A DNA stretch of 64,000 nucleotides from Metopolophium dirhodum (GCF_019925205.1 NC_083560.1:18557145-18621144); one strand, 5' to 3'; shown: positions 22,799-35,786, counted from the stretch's first letter. Program-made: numbers and translations. Notes: generated by a model not told the origin, from the letters alone.

Positions 22799-23233
22799 TG
22801 TATAAACAAAAACGTCCACCCTTAAATCTCGAAATCCCCGTCCTAGCACCTTCCCGGAAGGGTTGCAGGAGGGTGAAAAAAATACTTTACGACCTATTCT
22901 CAAACCTACTGAATGTGCACACGAAATGTAATGAGTATCGGTCTAGCCGTTACGGAGGAGTGCGACAACTGACACTGCGATACGAGAATTTTATATTCAA
23001 AAGTCAACATCAAAATGCAATCTTAATTTTTATGTATATCCAAATAGATTTTCTGTTATCATTATCTAGACGAAGAAATACTTATCTGGGCTCGACACTG
23101 CTATGGTTCTAGTACCTATATTAATTGTTCGTATCGACCGTATAACGGTGCACCTATACCCGTAATGAACTCACCCGAGACGACAGTAATATTAATATAT
23201 ACGTCATTATATTATAGCTTCTATGTATATAAT
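22799..23233 (+). repeat. Duplicated segment copy 2
   Basis: Copy of 22216-22657 offset by 583 bp. It differs by a deletion of a few bases at the 'agccggaagac' site and scattered substitutions. An unrelated spacer of about 141 bp separates the copies, so this is a dispersed pair or a tandem duplication with a spacer. Near-identity implies a recent origin. Confidence 0.85.
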
Positions 23234-23599
23234 ATTGTTACTACTCATGTGTGTATAATATACAAGCGCATTAATAGTATATATATTCAAAAGTCAATAT
23301 ATTATTATCACAACGAGTTCCGTGCTATAATAATACTTATATAGGTATAGAACGGCCAACCTGTCTAGACTGCTGAGATATCGACTGTTTGATGTACTCT
23401 ACCTATAGGTATAGATACCACGGTCGTGTTATAGTGCATTGTTATGTCGTTTTCGATATAGTGACACTCTCCAAACGCGCGCCACACACGCTCACTTCTA
23501 CATTATATATTATAATATTATTATCGTGTCAACAGTGAGCTCACACACACACACTCACACACGCACATACATACACTAAGGTAATACACGATGTAGACG
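23234..23599. other. AT-rich DNA with CA microsatellite
   Basis: An interrupted CA/TG repeat lies at about 23541-23572. No gene seen. Confidence 0.5.
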
Positions 23600-24045
23600 C
23601 CGTCGGAGATAAGTGCGATAACGCCGGGGCAATTCGTTAACGTCTTGCTCATAGCTACCGAACATTTTTCATTCCGTTCATTGTGTATAATATTATCGTT
23701 ATTATTATTTTTTTTTTTTTTTTTCCCCCGTTGACCCAGTGAACAATACATCTAATATACTCTATCACTTTGTGTAATAGCTACAGGTAGGTATTATATT
23801 GTTGTCTTTGAACTGCATATTATCATCGATATCCGCCGAAATATCGACGAATTGTGACGAATCCGACGTAGAAATTATATGAGACATTCCGATCTCGGAT
23901 ATCAGATTTATTGGTTGACGTGTATGCACATAAATAATACCATACACATAATATCATAATATACACGATTATCAAATTACAGTATAAATGTGTGTCCCAT
24001 TGTCCCAACATAAATGTCCACGTGACCTCGAGCGGGGGGTTTATG

Positions 24046-25808
24046 CAAGCCTGCAGGGCATAAGTGATTTGAAAAGTTGATGTTGAGTTAGATTTAAACA
24101 TTTTGATTTAACTTTTTTAAATTTAATTTTCATCAACTCAATTTTTGACTCGACTGATATTTACTGATATGAACTTAATAAATAACGAATTACTTTTATT
24201 CAAACCCCAGTTACGATATATTTATAAATTGAGCCAGGATTTCAATGCAAAGTGCATGTTAGATTCTGAGCGAAGCGATCAATGTATTGATTTTACAATG
24301 ATGTGTGGTTTTTTTTTTATTTTTTTTTTGTGTCTGTCATCATCTTTTAGGACAGTACAAGTGCTTGGATTTTCTTCAACAGTATCTTTTCTGATAGAAA
24401 AGTGAATCTAGTTGGTACTTTGGTGGGTCAAAAGTAAAAATTTCCCAGTAATTTTCAAACGCGACGTGAAAAACCAAAGAAAAATTAAGGAAAAACGAGA
24501 ATTTTTACGCAAAATCTGTTTTCGAGAAAATCGATTTTGGTTTTTGGTGCAACTCTGAAACAAATGACCGTAGGTATATGCAATTTTGACCGAATATTTA
24601 TATTAGCATTTTCTATACACCATAACATTTTCCGAATATTTTGACTTATTTTGAGCTGTTTACGGACATTTTCAGTTTCCATTTTTTTTTAGTTTTTTTT
24701 TCTATAAATATCAATTAAATTTTTTTTTTTGGGTAAAAAAGCGTGAAAATTTAGTATAAGGCTCCTGATATATCGTTCTAATAGCAGTTGAAAAATATTA
24801 AAAATACATAGGCACAATTTTTTTTTATAAGCTTTTAAAGTTGAAATTTTTATTACATATATTAAATTTAAAATTTAAATAGCTAAGGATTGAAAATTTA
24901 AAACAACAGCAGAGCGACATCCACTTACCCACCCTCTTTTTTCGGTTTATCTTAGAAAATGCTTTCCAAGTACATAAATTATTTCATGTTACAAGTGCTT
25001 TAAAGCTAAAAATTTTATTTTGCATTTTTTTTGCATTATTGGGTCCTTTTTTTTGGTTTTAATGCATATTTGTTCAATATTTTAAACAAATTTAGCCTAT
25101 TAAAAATATTATCCAAAGATAAATTGCCTTTTCGATATTTAAGTTGTTTTCATTTAATATGTTTATCGGGTTTTTCCATACATATTGTCAATCATTCGAT
25201 TCATTTCGATTCAATTTTTATCTTATTTTAATTATTGACTGTGGAGCGTCACCCGTACTCCGATAAATAACAAATATTTAATGAGTTCGTGTTATATTAT
25301 TGTCGTATTTCGTATGTTTTTGTTTCATGTACATAATTTTAATAAGGTTAAATATTGTGTTAAATAATGCCCCCCCCCCTTCAAAAAAAAAAATCATTAA
25401 AAAAATTAATATGGTATTTTTTAAGGGCATTTATGGCTATGTTTTAGAGAATATTTGTATGGTTTGAAGGGCGTTTAAATCCAGGCCCTATTTATAATTA
25501 ATAATCAAATATTAAATATAATGAAATTATCATTGACGGTGAATATTGCATAATATCATAAACATTTACTTTTTATTATTTCAAATCATTTTAATGGTTA
25601 CTTTTACTCGCATATTTAAAAAAAATGAAATAACTAAATAATTTAACTTGACTCAATAAGTTATAGTTGTAATAAGTCTCCACGAAACGCATAACTCAAC
25701 CGAGTTAAAAAAAAAAATTAGGACAACTATTGACTTTAAACTTTTGAAAACTTGTTCCATCAACTTAACTTGGCTCATTTAAAAATTATCATTAACTTGC
25801 CCAGATTC
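24046..25808. mobile_element. Family B element with nested family A
   Basis: Left tip CAAGCCTGCAGGGCATAAG, right tip TTAACTTGCCCAGATTC. Flanks GGTTTATG (24038-24045) and GGTTAAATG (25809-25817) correspond to a single GGTTGAATG in the unoccupied right copy near 26480, so the flanks look like a 9-bp target duplication. About 1.08 kb remain after subtracting family A. Confidence 0.75.
24261..24942 (-). mobile_element. Family A, internally deleted copy
   Basis: On the minus strand it runs from 'cagcagagcgacatcc' (near 24920) to AGATTCTGAGCGAAGCGAT (24261). The middle, including the first of the two homologous halves, is largely missing. Confidence 0.8.
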
Positions 25809-26008
25809 GGTTAAATGTCTAATGGTCTTACAACGTGTATATTTGTTTGATTTTTAGTTTTTTACGATTTATACCACAATAGATTTTTTCGAAAGCTTGA
25901 CAATTCAACACGATGATAGGTTCCTCATAAACTGTTTATGACCCAATTAAAAATGTAAACATCCGTATTCAATAGTAAAAATATTTATTTTTTCGTCAAG
26001 CCAATCGA

Positions 26009-26640
26009 AGATGAGCGCGATAATGCCTGGACGAACGCGTTAAGTTCCTCCTCATCGCCACCAAACATTCTTCATTCCATTCGTCGTTATTATTATTATT
26101 ATTATTGTTTTTATTATTTTCCTTCCCCCCGTTGACCCAGTGAACAATACAATAATATTATACTTTAGCACTTCGTGTAATGGCCGCCGAAATATGATAA
26201 ATCCGACATGGGCATCATGAAACATTCCAATATCGGATATCAGATCTATTGTTTGTCGCGTATTTACATAACAATATTATTGTGCACACGTAAAATATTA
26301 TATAATATATTTATTTATTTATTATTCCTAAACGTTTCAACATCGCACAAGTATATGCATAATAATGTATTAAAATAAAAGATTTTTTTATACGATTTTC
26401 CCAAATATTACGGTACAAACTACAAATATGTGCACCAATATATTATTATATGTTTTCGTGATCTTTAGCGGAGGGTTGAATGTCTTACAATATTTTTATT
26501 TTTTTTTTTAGTATTTTATGATTTATGTGCAATAGATTTGATGTTTTTTAGTAAAAAAGATTGAAATTTCAATCCAAGGAGGTTTATTATAAGTTGTCTA
26601 TTAAAAAAATGTAAACATCCATATTCCATATTCAATAGCA
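26009..26640. repeat. Host duplication, right copy
   Basis: Uninterrupted homologue of the split left copy. It preserves the family B pre-insertion site 'ggagggttgaatgtctta' near 26474-26491. Confidence 0.75.
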
Positions 26641-26809
26641 GCGGTGGATTTACGGGAGGGGGGGGGGGGGTGGATTTCTGGACCCCCAGACACTGATATA
26701 TACATAATATATTATTAATAAATTAATTTTATAAAAATAATACATTTGAAATAAATATTATTTTTAGAAGCCCCCCCCCCAACGGAAAATTGTTGAAAAT
26801 CCACCACTG
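26639..26809. mobile_element. Small hAT-like MITE
   Basis: CAGCGGTGGATTT at the left and AAATCCACCACTG at the right form 13-bp inverted repeats with one mismatch. Inside is a G-run (26658-26670) and an opposed C-run (26770-26780), which are themselves complementary. The flanks give no clear 8-bp duplication. Confidence 0.6.
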
Positions 26810-27499
26810 TTCAGTCTTTTTCCAAGGGCTTAAAGTTAAATTTTTATGGAATGTTCATCAGGTGCGATTCGTTAATGTCCGCTAAGTTATAAACCACTAT
26901 GAATACAATTAGGCACCTCTCAAGTATATAATTATACTAAGATTTTCAAGTTTTCAGAGTACCTAAACACCTAACCCGCGAGGCCTGTAATGTGTTTGGT
27001 TGGGATGGCTGTATTTTAAAAAAATGTACAACTATCGACTTACCGAAAAAAAAATTGATATCCGTACTTGTGAGTACAATACGTACACCTAAAATACTAG
27101 GTAGGTATAAAAAAAATATTTGTAATCAAAACAAATCGTAAAAATTGTTTTGGACTTGGAAGTTTCTTTAGTATGGTAGTTGAATTATGTAGATATCAAA
27201 CTATTAATTTTAACAAATTTAGCAATCATTTTAGTTAAGCTTTAGTATAATATAATATGATAGTATAATGTTTAATTCAATCTTAAGAGCTGATATCAAT
27301 CTTGTTGAAGTGTACATTTCGTTTGTATAAATTTGTCATGTTTTATTTCTTTTTTTCAGATAAATTTATATTCACAGCTTGTTGTAAATAGGTTTATTGA
27401 CATGGTAATAATTCGAAAACCCTGGTTGATATAATGATATACCATTCATTATCGAAATGTCACACATGTGTGTAATAAATTATCAGTTCTAATAATATC
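26810..27499. other. AT-rich unique DNA
   Basis: No coding exon or repeat recognised. Confidence 0.45.
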
Positions 27500-27617
27500 A
27501 TCTACCTATAACCAAATACGTTTAAAAGAAAAAAAATATATTTTTGTCGATTTTATTGAAATATTTCAAGAGGAGAGACATTTTTAATTTTGAAATGTTT
27601 CGAATTCGGAACCCTAA
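27500..27617. mobile_element. Family C right-end fragment
   Basis: 'aaccaaatacgtttaaaaga ... aatttcg...aaccct' matches 33170-33253 of the complete family C copy. Confidence 0.55.
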
Positions 27618-28055
27618 ATGCATAATATCTTTTTTAAAAAAAAAAAAACAATTTTCTATTCAAACAATTTATGGTTACTACTGCAGTGATCCTGCATGCG
27701 ACTTATTCTCATCTGTACGATAAAGGAGAAAGAAATATAATATTATTATCTTTTAATTGATATACAATTTTAAATGATTTTAAAATCGCACACTCCGCTC
27801 TCGTCCGAAATTGTTCGATTAAATGCGTCACTATACTCACTTTCATGGGTAACATGCTAACATCCGAACCTCCAAACTACTTTGCACACCTACCCACTTG
27901 CTATTATGTCCATTGTTTAATATTTACGCGCCTACTACTTTGTATCTATATGCGAATAGTCCTGACCTCAACAATAACTGCAGCAGACAAACAACACAAA
28001 CGGGCAAGCCACCGGAGCCTATTGAATTTATTATGGATCGCGATGAAACTTTTGC
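27618..28055. other. Unique DNA, slightly GC-richer
   Basis: Overlapping open frames on both strands (27845-28149) run into the hAT end and show no protein motif; no gene accepted. Confidence 0.4.
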
Positions 28056-28063
28056 GCGTACAC

Positions 28064-29180
28064 TAGACCTCTGCACGGTCTGGTCTAGACCAGTCCGGAC
28101 CGGACCATGGTCCGGTTTTTTTTTTCGGTCTTTGTGCATTATAATTTAATGTGGTCCGGTAAGTTCCCACACGAAACATAGCAGGTAAGCGAGTACATAT
28201 GTAAGTTACCTCACGAAAAAAAATACACCCGTACGTAAGTTCCCACACGGAAAAAAATACGCCCGTACGTAAGTTCCCACATGGAAAAAAATTACACAGT
28301 ATGACTATGTGAAGTGTTTGAGCTATCGTAATAAGCCTAATACAATTTGATTTTTTCTCTTATTATTTTTATTTTATACATATACAAATATTATACACAT
28401 TATATTATTAATTTTTATTATATATTATACGGACTAGATTCAATTCAAAATTGAATTGGACATTTTTTATGCAATACAAAAACAAAACAAATTTTAACCA
28501 CACCAACTACGTTTAAGTTGTCAGTCCTAAGTCTGAACAAAGTGGGAAGGAAGTTTGTGTTTGGCAAGGCTGAGCATTAACGAATTAAAAGTTAAAATTA
28601 TAAGCAATTTATATAAACATTATTATGTGTCTGAATTTTTTTATTTTGAAAATAAGAAAATTTTAACTTTAAATTAAGTTAAGTTACTTTTCTTTGCCCA
28701 GCTTTGGTGTTTGGTATAATTTTTTTTCGTGTGGGAACTTACGTACAAGTGTAATTTTTTTCGTGTGGGGACTTACGTATGGATATCCAGGGGTAATTTT
28801 TACCTGCTATATCTCGTGTGGGAACTTACATTCGCCCAATTTAATGTGGTTCGGTCCGGTTCGGTCTCTTCATCTAGAAAAAAAAAATGGTCCGGTCCGG
28901 TTCGATCCTTAAAAAAAAAATGGGCCAGTCCAGTCCGCCTTCAATAAAATTTATATTAGGTACATAGTGTCCGGTCTATACAAGTGATCTGCATTTCGAA
29001 CGTCGATTTAATGATATAATTTATATATTAGGTACGTTTAAAAATAAAAACCATTATCGTGATAAAATAATCGTCCGGTGTGGCTTCGTTTTTATTTTAT
29101 CGGCCCGGTCCGGTCCTAGTCTTCGGTAAAATGTATCAGTCCAGTCCGGTCTATAAGAAAACGAACCGTGCCGAGGTCTA
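28064..29180. mobile_element. hAT element with subterminal repeats and near-perfect 8-bp target duplication
   Basis: Ends TAGACCTCTGCACGGTC and ACCGTGCCGAGGTCTA are inverted. Flanks GCGTACAC (28056-28063) and GCGCACAC (29181-29188) agree at 7 of 8 bases. GTAAGTTCCCACACG occurs in several direct copies at 28160-28290 and in inverted copies at 28726-28830. 'gtccggtccggt' motifs flank both blocks. There is no transposase frame, so the element is non-autonomous. Confidence 0.85.
28565..28707. mobile_element. Short family B copy nested in the hAT
   Basis: CAAGGCTGAGCATTAACG to TTGCCCAGCTTTGG, 143 bp, an internally deleted form between the two subterminal repeat blocks of the hAT. Confidence 0.75.
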
Positions 29181-29188
29181 GCGCACAC

Positions 29189-30263
29189 ACAATTATAGCA
29201 GTAAACAATAATAATTTATACGACTCGGGCAATACCTATACTCGGCTACTCCTATGCATAAAGTCATTAATTGTGCGACAGCTGTACTGACCTACTCGTC
29301 GTGTAATATTCACCAGGATATATTAATATATAATACTCGTTGTCCGCGCGTTACGATAAAACTGTTTTCGGTTAAACTTAACCCGTCGTTGGTATCGCCA
29401 TGCAGAGTCCCGCCATTGTTTTTTCATCATTATTTATTATACAATGAACATGAAATATTGAAACCAACAACCGATTATTGAAATATTCTTACAATTTTTC
29501 TCAATTATAAATTGTTCACCACTAAAAATTAATTTATAATTGTTTATACATAATATAATCATTATCATTCAACCTGGCCCTAGTTGTCTGGAATATTTCG
29601 CTGATTATTATACAGTATACGCGTATGAATATTGTGTGCTCCTTAAAAATAGGTCTAACGTTCCCTGTTTACGAAATAGTATTAGGTCGATCTATTGAGT
29701 GAGTGCAATGCTCAATTGATCGATATTAACAACACTGCGTGTCGAAATCTAATCGAGAATTATCTATAAAATTATTATATTTGCAAAAGTATATTTAAAC
29801 ATGTTTCGATTGAAGGTATAATTAATAATATCAGATGAATCAAGTAATAAATAAACAAGTGGCTCTCAAAATAATAACGAGGCTCATATCGCGACCACTG
29901 ACGGATTGATTACCCGTAAACAATAATTATAGGCAGGTGACCTAGCCTAAAGTATTGCGTTGACAAGACGATGCTACCCGTGTATTTGTTATCTCTGTCA
30001 CACGTACGACATGGCAAATCATCGTACACTGGTTTCGAAATAGTACGCTGTTAGGAGTTTCGATATTGGAGCGAATTTACCTGTTATCAAATTTTTAGTT
30101 GAGAACATAATATTATTATTATTATTATTATTATCTGTGCTTAAGCGTTGGCTGTTATTCGATATTTTTAATTTCCAAGCGAGATATGAACATTTTTAAT
30201 TTTTGATATTTTACACACACATCACCTATAACCTACCTAATTTGCAACCTATGCTATACCTAA
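29189..30263. other. Unique DNA, no gene accepted
   Basis: Short open frames only. An (ATT)n microsatellite lies at 30112-30134. Confidence 0.5.
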
Positions 30264-30988
30264 ACTTAAATTAAATTTTTATGAGCGTCTGAAATTTATA
30301 TTTTTACAACATTTGATATTCACTCGATTTCTCATGTAACAATTTTCTTATTTTATTGTAATTAAAAAACAAACGACTGTAGATACTTGAAAATTTCACT
30401 AAATGTTTATATTAGCATTTTCTATAGGACACCATAACATTTTGAAAATATTTTGACTCTTTTTGAGCTGTTTGCGGACATTTTCAGTTTTCAATTTTTT
30501 TAGTTTTTTTTCTATAAATATCAATAAAATGTTATTTGTTGTGTGAATAAGCGTGAAAATTTAATGCAAGGCTCCTGATATAATGTTACAAATGCAGTTG
30601 AAAAATATTAAAAATACATAGGCACAATTTTTTTTTATAAGCATTTAAAGTTCAAATTTTGACAACATTTATCAAATTTATAATTTATTAATTATTTTGT
30701 AGTTAAAAATGTATAAAATGTTTAACTTTTATGACTAAGGATTGAAAATTTAAAACAAGGCTCCACGTAAATAGGTCATATATAAATTACTTTATTCACA
30801 ATAATATTATCAAATATACTTATTTCATAGGCTCCTATCATAGGCTGACTGACCGTTTTCGCTCAGAATCGTTTTTCTTATACAATGATATTATATCATT
30901 GAATTCAAATTTAAGACCATCCATTACAGTGACCCACTTGTAACCTACTGTACAGCAGAGCGACATCCACTTACCCACCTTTTTTTTA
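30264..30988 (-). mobile_element. Family A, 5' half
   Basis: On the minus strand this is the family start (GGTGGGTAAGTGGATGTCGC, ending 30988) through the first homologous half to 'acgctcataaaaattt'. The second half is absent. Confidence 0.82.
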
Positions 30989-32159
30989 TTCGGCTTATTA
31001 GATTTATTGTCAAGTTAGTTTGAAACAAATTTCACGACACTACGAGAAATATATTAAAAGTTTATAGCGCATATATTTGCATGTTCTTCAATTAAAATAT
31101 TTAAAAATAATAAAACTTGAAAATTTGATAACAAAAAATAGATAAATGTATAATTATTTTAAGAGTTTTCACTGCATCGCGCTTTTCAAATCCCTATATA
31201 ATATAGTTCAAATACAATTTTCCATTTTTATTACCCGTAATAAATATTCGGTACGAATTCTTATAATAAATTATTTGATCAAATAAAATCCTTGTATTTA
31301 TGAAAATTGTGAGTGAACAAAAAAAAATGTATGAAGCGCATATTTGTGCGTAGCACATTTTTTTGTAGCCCCCATTGATTTCAAAAGGTCAAATTAAAAA
31401 TCGGTTAAAATATATCATTATATTATTATAAAAAAATATTTTTTTTTTTTTTAAATGTTGTTTTTAAACGCTATAAAAACCATGTAAAATATTGTAATTT
31501 CTTTTCAAAAGCATTAATACTTTTTGAAACAACGTGTGGTTCGTGATAACGGTATCACCCTGCTCTAGGTCTGTGTATCTTTCCGACGTATTTTAATATA
31601 GTTTAATATGATTTACCGTTTACTACCTGTTCATAACTATAGGTAGTACATTTTATATAGACATACCTAATATATAAGTCAATAATACATATCGCTATGA
31701 CAGTAATATTTAAACGTATCAATTTCGTAAATCGGATTATTAACATAATATTATATTATGCGCAGCGATCCGAGTTTGTTGTGTTAGCGTTAAATGTTTA
31801 CGTGACGAGGTGGTGGACTTGCCGTTTGTTTACCATATCGATTGACCAACGCGTCAAGGTCAAACCGCGGTCGAAATATTATAATGAGCTCTGTGCGAAG
31901 TTTATAAAAAATGTTGTGAGCCCGTAGGTACACAGTCAGTGATAATAAAAACAAATAATATTGTTGCGATAAGGCGCCCTATTTTCCTGTTTAATTGAAA
32001 CAACACAAACGCACGAAACCGTTTGCAAACATTGTCCTGACATTTGCAAGAAAAATTCTTTGATAGGTAGTTTTTTTTTTTTTTTTAAGTTGTTCCACTA
32101 CCTTAACTCTGCTCATTAAACCTTAGATACCTGCTTAAATGAATCGCTCGGTATTATTG
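30989..32159. other. AT-rich unique DNA
   Basis: No recognised features. The 76-codon frame at 31697-31927 has no domain, and I regard it as chance. Confidence 0.45.
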
Positions 32160-33478
32160 TAGTGTTCGGACTTATCTAGATAATTATTTGTTCGTCTTTT
32201 ATCTTATCTAGATAAATAGTTACAAGGTATCTAAACGTGCCTTTTATATAATTTTTTTACCAATCTAAATTAATTCATCTGGATACATTTTTTATTGCTA
32301 AAAATCGCGAAATTGTACAAACGCATTTTTAAATATTTATACAGATTCTCAAAGAAAGTTTATGGTTTATAAATAGGGTTTTAAAATTTCATGAAATTTA
32401 TTTTCTTGAAATATTTCATGAAAATGTCATGAGATATTTCATTTCCATGAAAAATAAAAATGAAACGTTCGTTATTCCTAAAAGTTTATAGTCGTCAAAT
32501 TCCAAGTAAACATTTTTAAAAGTTTGTGTGTTGTCCGAAACAAAGAAAATATGTAACATATTTACATATAATTTATAAGTTGTTTAACAAATCTATAATA
32601 AACAAACAAATTTAAACATTGCCTTTTAACTCTTAAGTTACAAACTCGTAAACCAACTCAACATCAAAACATGTTGTTGAAAGCCGTGGCTCTGCGAATG
32701 CATTCTATACTATATTATAATTATATTATATTCGCAATGTATATATAGACATAAACTACTCTTATAATAGTTGCGAATCGTGACCTTTTACAATATACAA
32801 AATATGATCTAAGTAATGAAATAAAAGAGTCCAGAGCACCTTCACATAATCACATCACTCAGTCACATACACACACATATACGACATTTGTACACTTAAT
32901 AATTACTGAAAATATACACTATTATTTCATTTACTGGTCGAAATTGACTTTATTTCAAACCATTATCTTTTGGATCGCTGATGGTCAGCATACAGCGATA
33001 TTTTAAAACTCATGAAAAAATGTTTTTACTCTCAAAATAATGCTAGGAATATTTTTCAGCACGACATTAAAGAATATACAAATATGAAATAATAAATCAA
33101 CAAAAATAATATGTTTCTCTTTATTTCTAAGTGTGTGATCAATATATTATTTCTAATCATCTATAACCAAACACGTTTAAAAGAAGAGAAAATATTAATT
33201 TTCATAATTTCATTGAAATATTTCAAGTGAAATATTACAAATTCAGAACCCTACTTATAAATAATTATTATTATTTATATCATTATTATTATTATGTTCC
33301 TAGTGCCCGACTAAAATATACCTAAATTTAAAACCATTTAAAAAATAATTTTATCTTTTTTTTTTTTTATCTAGATAAATATGAGTTAAATTATCTTTTA
33401 TATCTATCTAGATACATTTGAGTGGCATTATCTTTATCTTTATCTAGATAAAAAAGTACTTATCTAATCCGAACACTG
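32160..33478. mobile_element. hAT-type element related to 9999-12521, hosting family C
   Basis: TAGTGTTCGGACTTATCTAG at the left and TATCTAATCCGAACACTG at the right are inverted. The same TTATCTAGATAA subterminal motifs as in the 9999 element mark it as the same family. Flanks do not give a clear 8-bp duplication. Confidence 0.7.
32374..33253. mobile_element. Family C hAT-like element, complete copy
   Basis: TAGGGTTTTAAAATTTCATG to AATTCAGAACCCTA. Flanks TTTATAAA (32366-32373) and CTTATAAA (33254-33261) agree at 7 of 8 bases, an 8-bp target duplication. Inserted inside the 32160-33478 element. No transposase frame. Confidence 0.75.
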
Positions 33479-33776
33479 GGTATTTGTATACGTAACATTA
33501 CGCATATAACTGCGTATAATGTAGTTGAAAAAAACTCATTTTATATTTCGTTTGTACAACGCGCCGTGTAAACAACGATATCGATGTTTTTAATGAAACT
33601 AATCAAATAGGTATAACAATAACGATTCATTCCCCAATTATGACGTAATCGTTTAGTCCTGAGCTAACCACCTGCTGTTGTACTTAATAGTCATACTGTA
33701 TGACGTGTCGACTAAATATTATTACACCGGGGAATAAATTATACGTTATATTAATTGATTAGGTGGTTTTGTTTGA

Positions 33777-34370
33777 AAAATTGCATCTGCAGCTGTGCGT
33801 GATTTAGGTGTTTCGTTGTCCTCCGACCTCACGTTCAATGCTCGTATCGACGCGATCTATGGCAAAGCCTTAAGGGCCACATTAGCTTTATAAATCGAAA
33901 CCGTTCTGAATTTAAAAACATTAATTGTCCTAATAGGTACTATATATATCGCATTTTTGTCGGGTCCGTATTAGAATAATTTGCGTCAGTAATTTGGAAT
34001 CCTAAACGGAATTATTTGATCGACAAACTTGGTATAAAATCCAATGACCTTTTTTAGGGACGGTGGCATACAAATTTGGGCCGAAACGGCGTTCCCCTAG
34101 AAATCTCAGCTGTAGCATTTAGCTTGGTTCCACGACTGGCCTCAAGGCTACAAATACAATTCCATAATAGATTTTGTTCGTAAATTACAAAACGGTAAAC
34201 AGCTATCTTGCCCATAATTCCTGAGAAATATAAACTTTGAAATTCCAACTTTCAAAGGTAGAAATAATCGCCATTTTTAGTACCTCAATGCTCGACATTT
34301 AATATTATGATTAAACATAGTCCGGAGTATCGAATTTTAAATACTTGTACCGGATTTTGATTTTCCTTTT
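33777..34370 (+). pseudogene. Degraded non-LTR retrotransposon reverse transcriptase, C-terminal part
   Basis: Conceptual translation across frames gives AVRDLGVSLSSDLTFNARID (33783 onward), then ASVIWNPKRNYLID (33983) and FVRKLQNGKQLSCP (34173), then NINFEIPTFKGRNNRHF. These match, in order, the segment following the catalytic domain in Jockey/CR1-like reverse transcriptases (KDLGV-F---I, YASVVWNP, LHKILNG--). Several stops and frameshifts interrupt it. Endonuclease and the FADD active site are absent, so the copy is 5'-truncated and dead. The next element (family A) starts about 20 bp beyond its end. Confidence 0.75.
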
Positions 34371-34387
34371 AATTCACATTTCAAATT

Positions 34388-35786
34388 GAAAAAGGTGGGT
34401 AAGTGGATGTCGCTCTGCTGTACAGTAGGTTACAAGTGGGTCACTTTAGTGGATGGTATTAAATTTGAATTCAACGATATAATATCATTGTATGAGAAAA
34501 ACGATTCTGATCGAAAACGGTCAGTCAGCCTATGATATTACCAAGTATATTTAATGATATTAAGGTGAATAAAGTGATTTATATATTGTAACCTATTTAC
34601 GTAAGCATTGTTTTAAATTTTCAATCCTTAGCTATAAAAGTTGAACATTTTATAAAGTTATAATTACAAAATAATTATTAAATTATAAATTTGATAAATT
34701 TTGTCAAAATTTGAACTTAAAATACTTTTAAAAAAAATTATGCTTATGTATTTTTTAATTGCTATTACAACATTGTATCAGAAGCCTTGCATCAAATTTT
34801 CACGCTTTTTTACCGAACAAATAAAAATTTATTGATATTTATAAAAAAAAAACTAAAAAAATTGAAAACCGACAATGTCCGTAAACAGCTCAAAAAGAGT
34901 CAAAATATTTTCCAAATTGTATGGTGTATAGAAAATGGTAATATAAACATTCAGTGAAATTTTCAAGTATCTACAGTCATTCGTTTTTTAATTACAACAA
35001 AATAAGAAAATCGTCATATAACTTTAATTTGACTTTCTTGTAGACATTTTTTTTTTTTGATAAAGGTAGACAAACTTATGAGTAATCTTATATTACATAT
35101 TCAAATCTTAGATTTAAAAAAAAAAAATTTATGAATTCAACTCAAAATAATTTGCTAATTTTCGTGATTTTTCCGTATTTTGTCAAGATTTGAACTTTAA
35201 ATGCTTATAAATAAAAACTGTGGTCAAGGATTTTTGATTTTTTTTTTATCTGCCTTTGAAACAATAACCTAGGAGACTTCTATTAAATTTTCAAGCTTTT
35301 TTACCCAACAAATAAAAACCTATCGATATTTGTAGAAAAAAGAACTAAAAAAAATGGAAACTGAAAATGTCCGCATACAGCTCAAAATAAGTCAAAATAT
35401 TCGGGAAAATGTTATGGTGTATAGAAAATGCTTATATAAACATTCAGTCAAAATTCTATGCACCTACGATCATATTTTTACAGTGCACCAAAAACCAAAA
35501 TCGATTTTCTCGAAAACAGATTTTGCGTGAAAATTCCCGTTTTTTCTTAATTTTTCTTTTGTTTTTCGCGTCGTATTTGAAAACTACTGAGAAAATTTTT
35601 ACTTTCGACCACCGAAAGTACCAACTAAATTCACTTTCCTATCAGAAAAGGTACTGTTGAAGAAAATCCAAGCACTTTGATTGTCCTAAAAGGTGATGAC
35701 AGACACAAAAAAAAAAAAATAAAAAAATAAAAAAGACACACATCATTGTAAAATCAATACATTCATCGTTCCACTCAGAATCTAAA
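34388..35786 (+). mobile_element. Family A, full-length copy
   Basis: AAAAAGGTGGGTAAGTGGATG start, CCACTCAGAATCTAAAA end, both homologous halves present (about 34700-34960 and 35190-35450). Lies directly after the RT fragment. Confidence 0.88.

Larger units (their letters stand above)
23600..26008. repeat. Host duplication, left copy (split by family B)
   Basis: 23600-24045 plus 25809-26008 are co-linear with 26009-26640 (shared blocks 'ttgacccagtgaacaata', 'atcggatatcaga', 'atgtaaacatcc'). The intervening 24046-25808 is a transposable element missing from the right copy. Confidence 0.75.
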
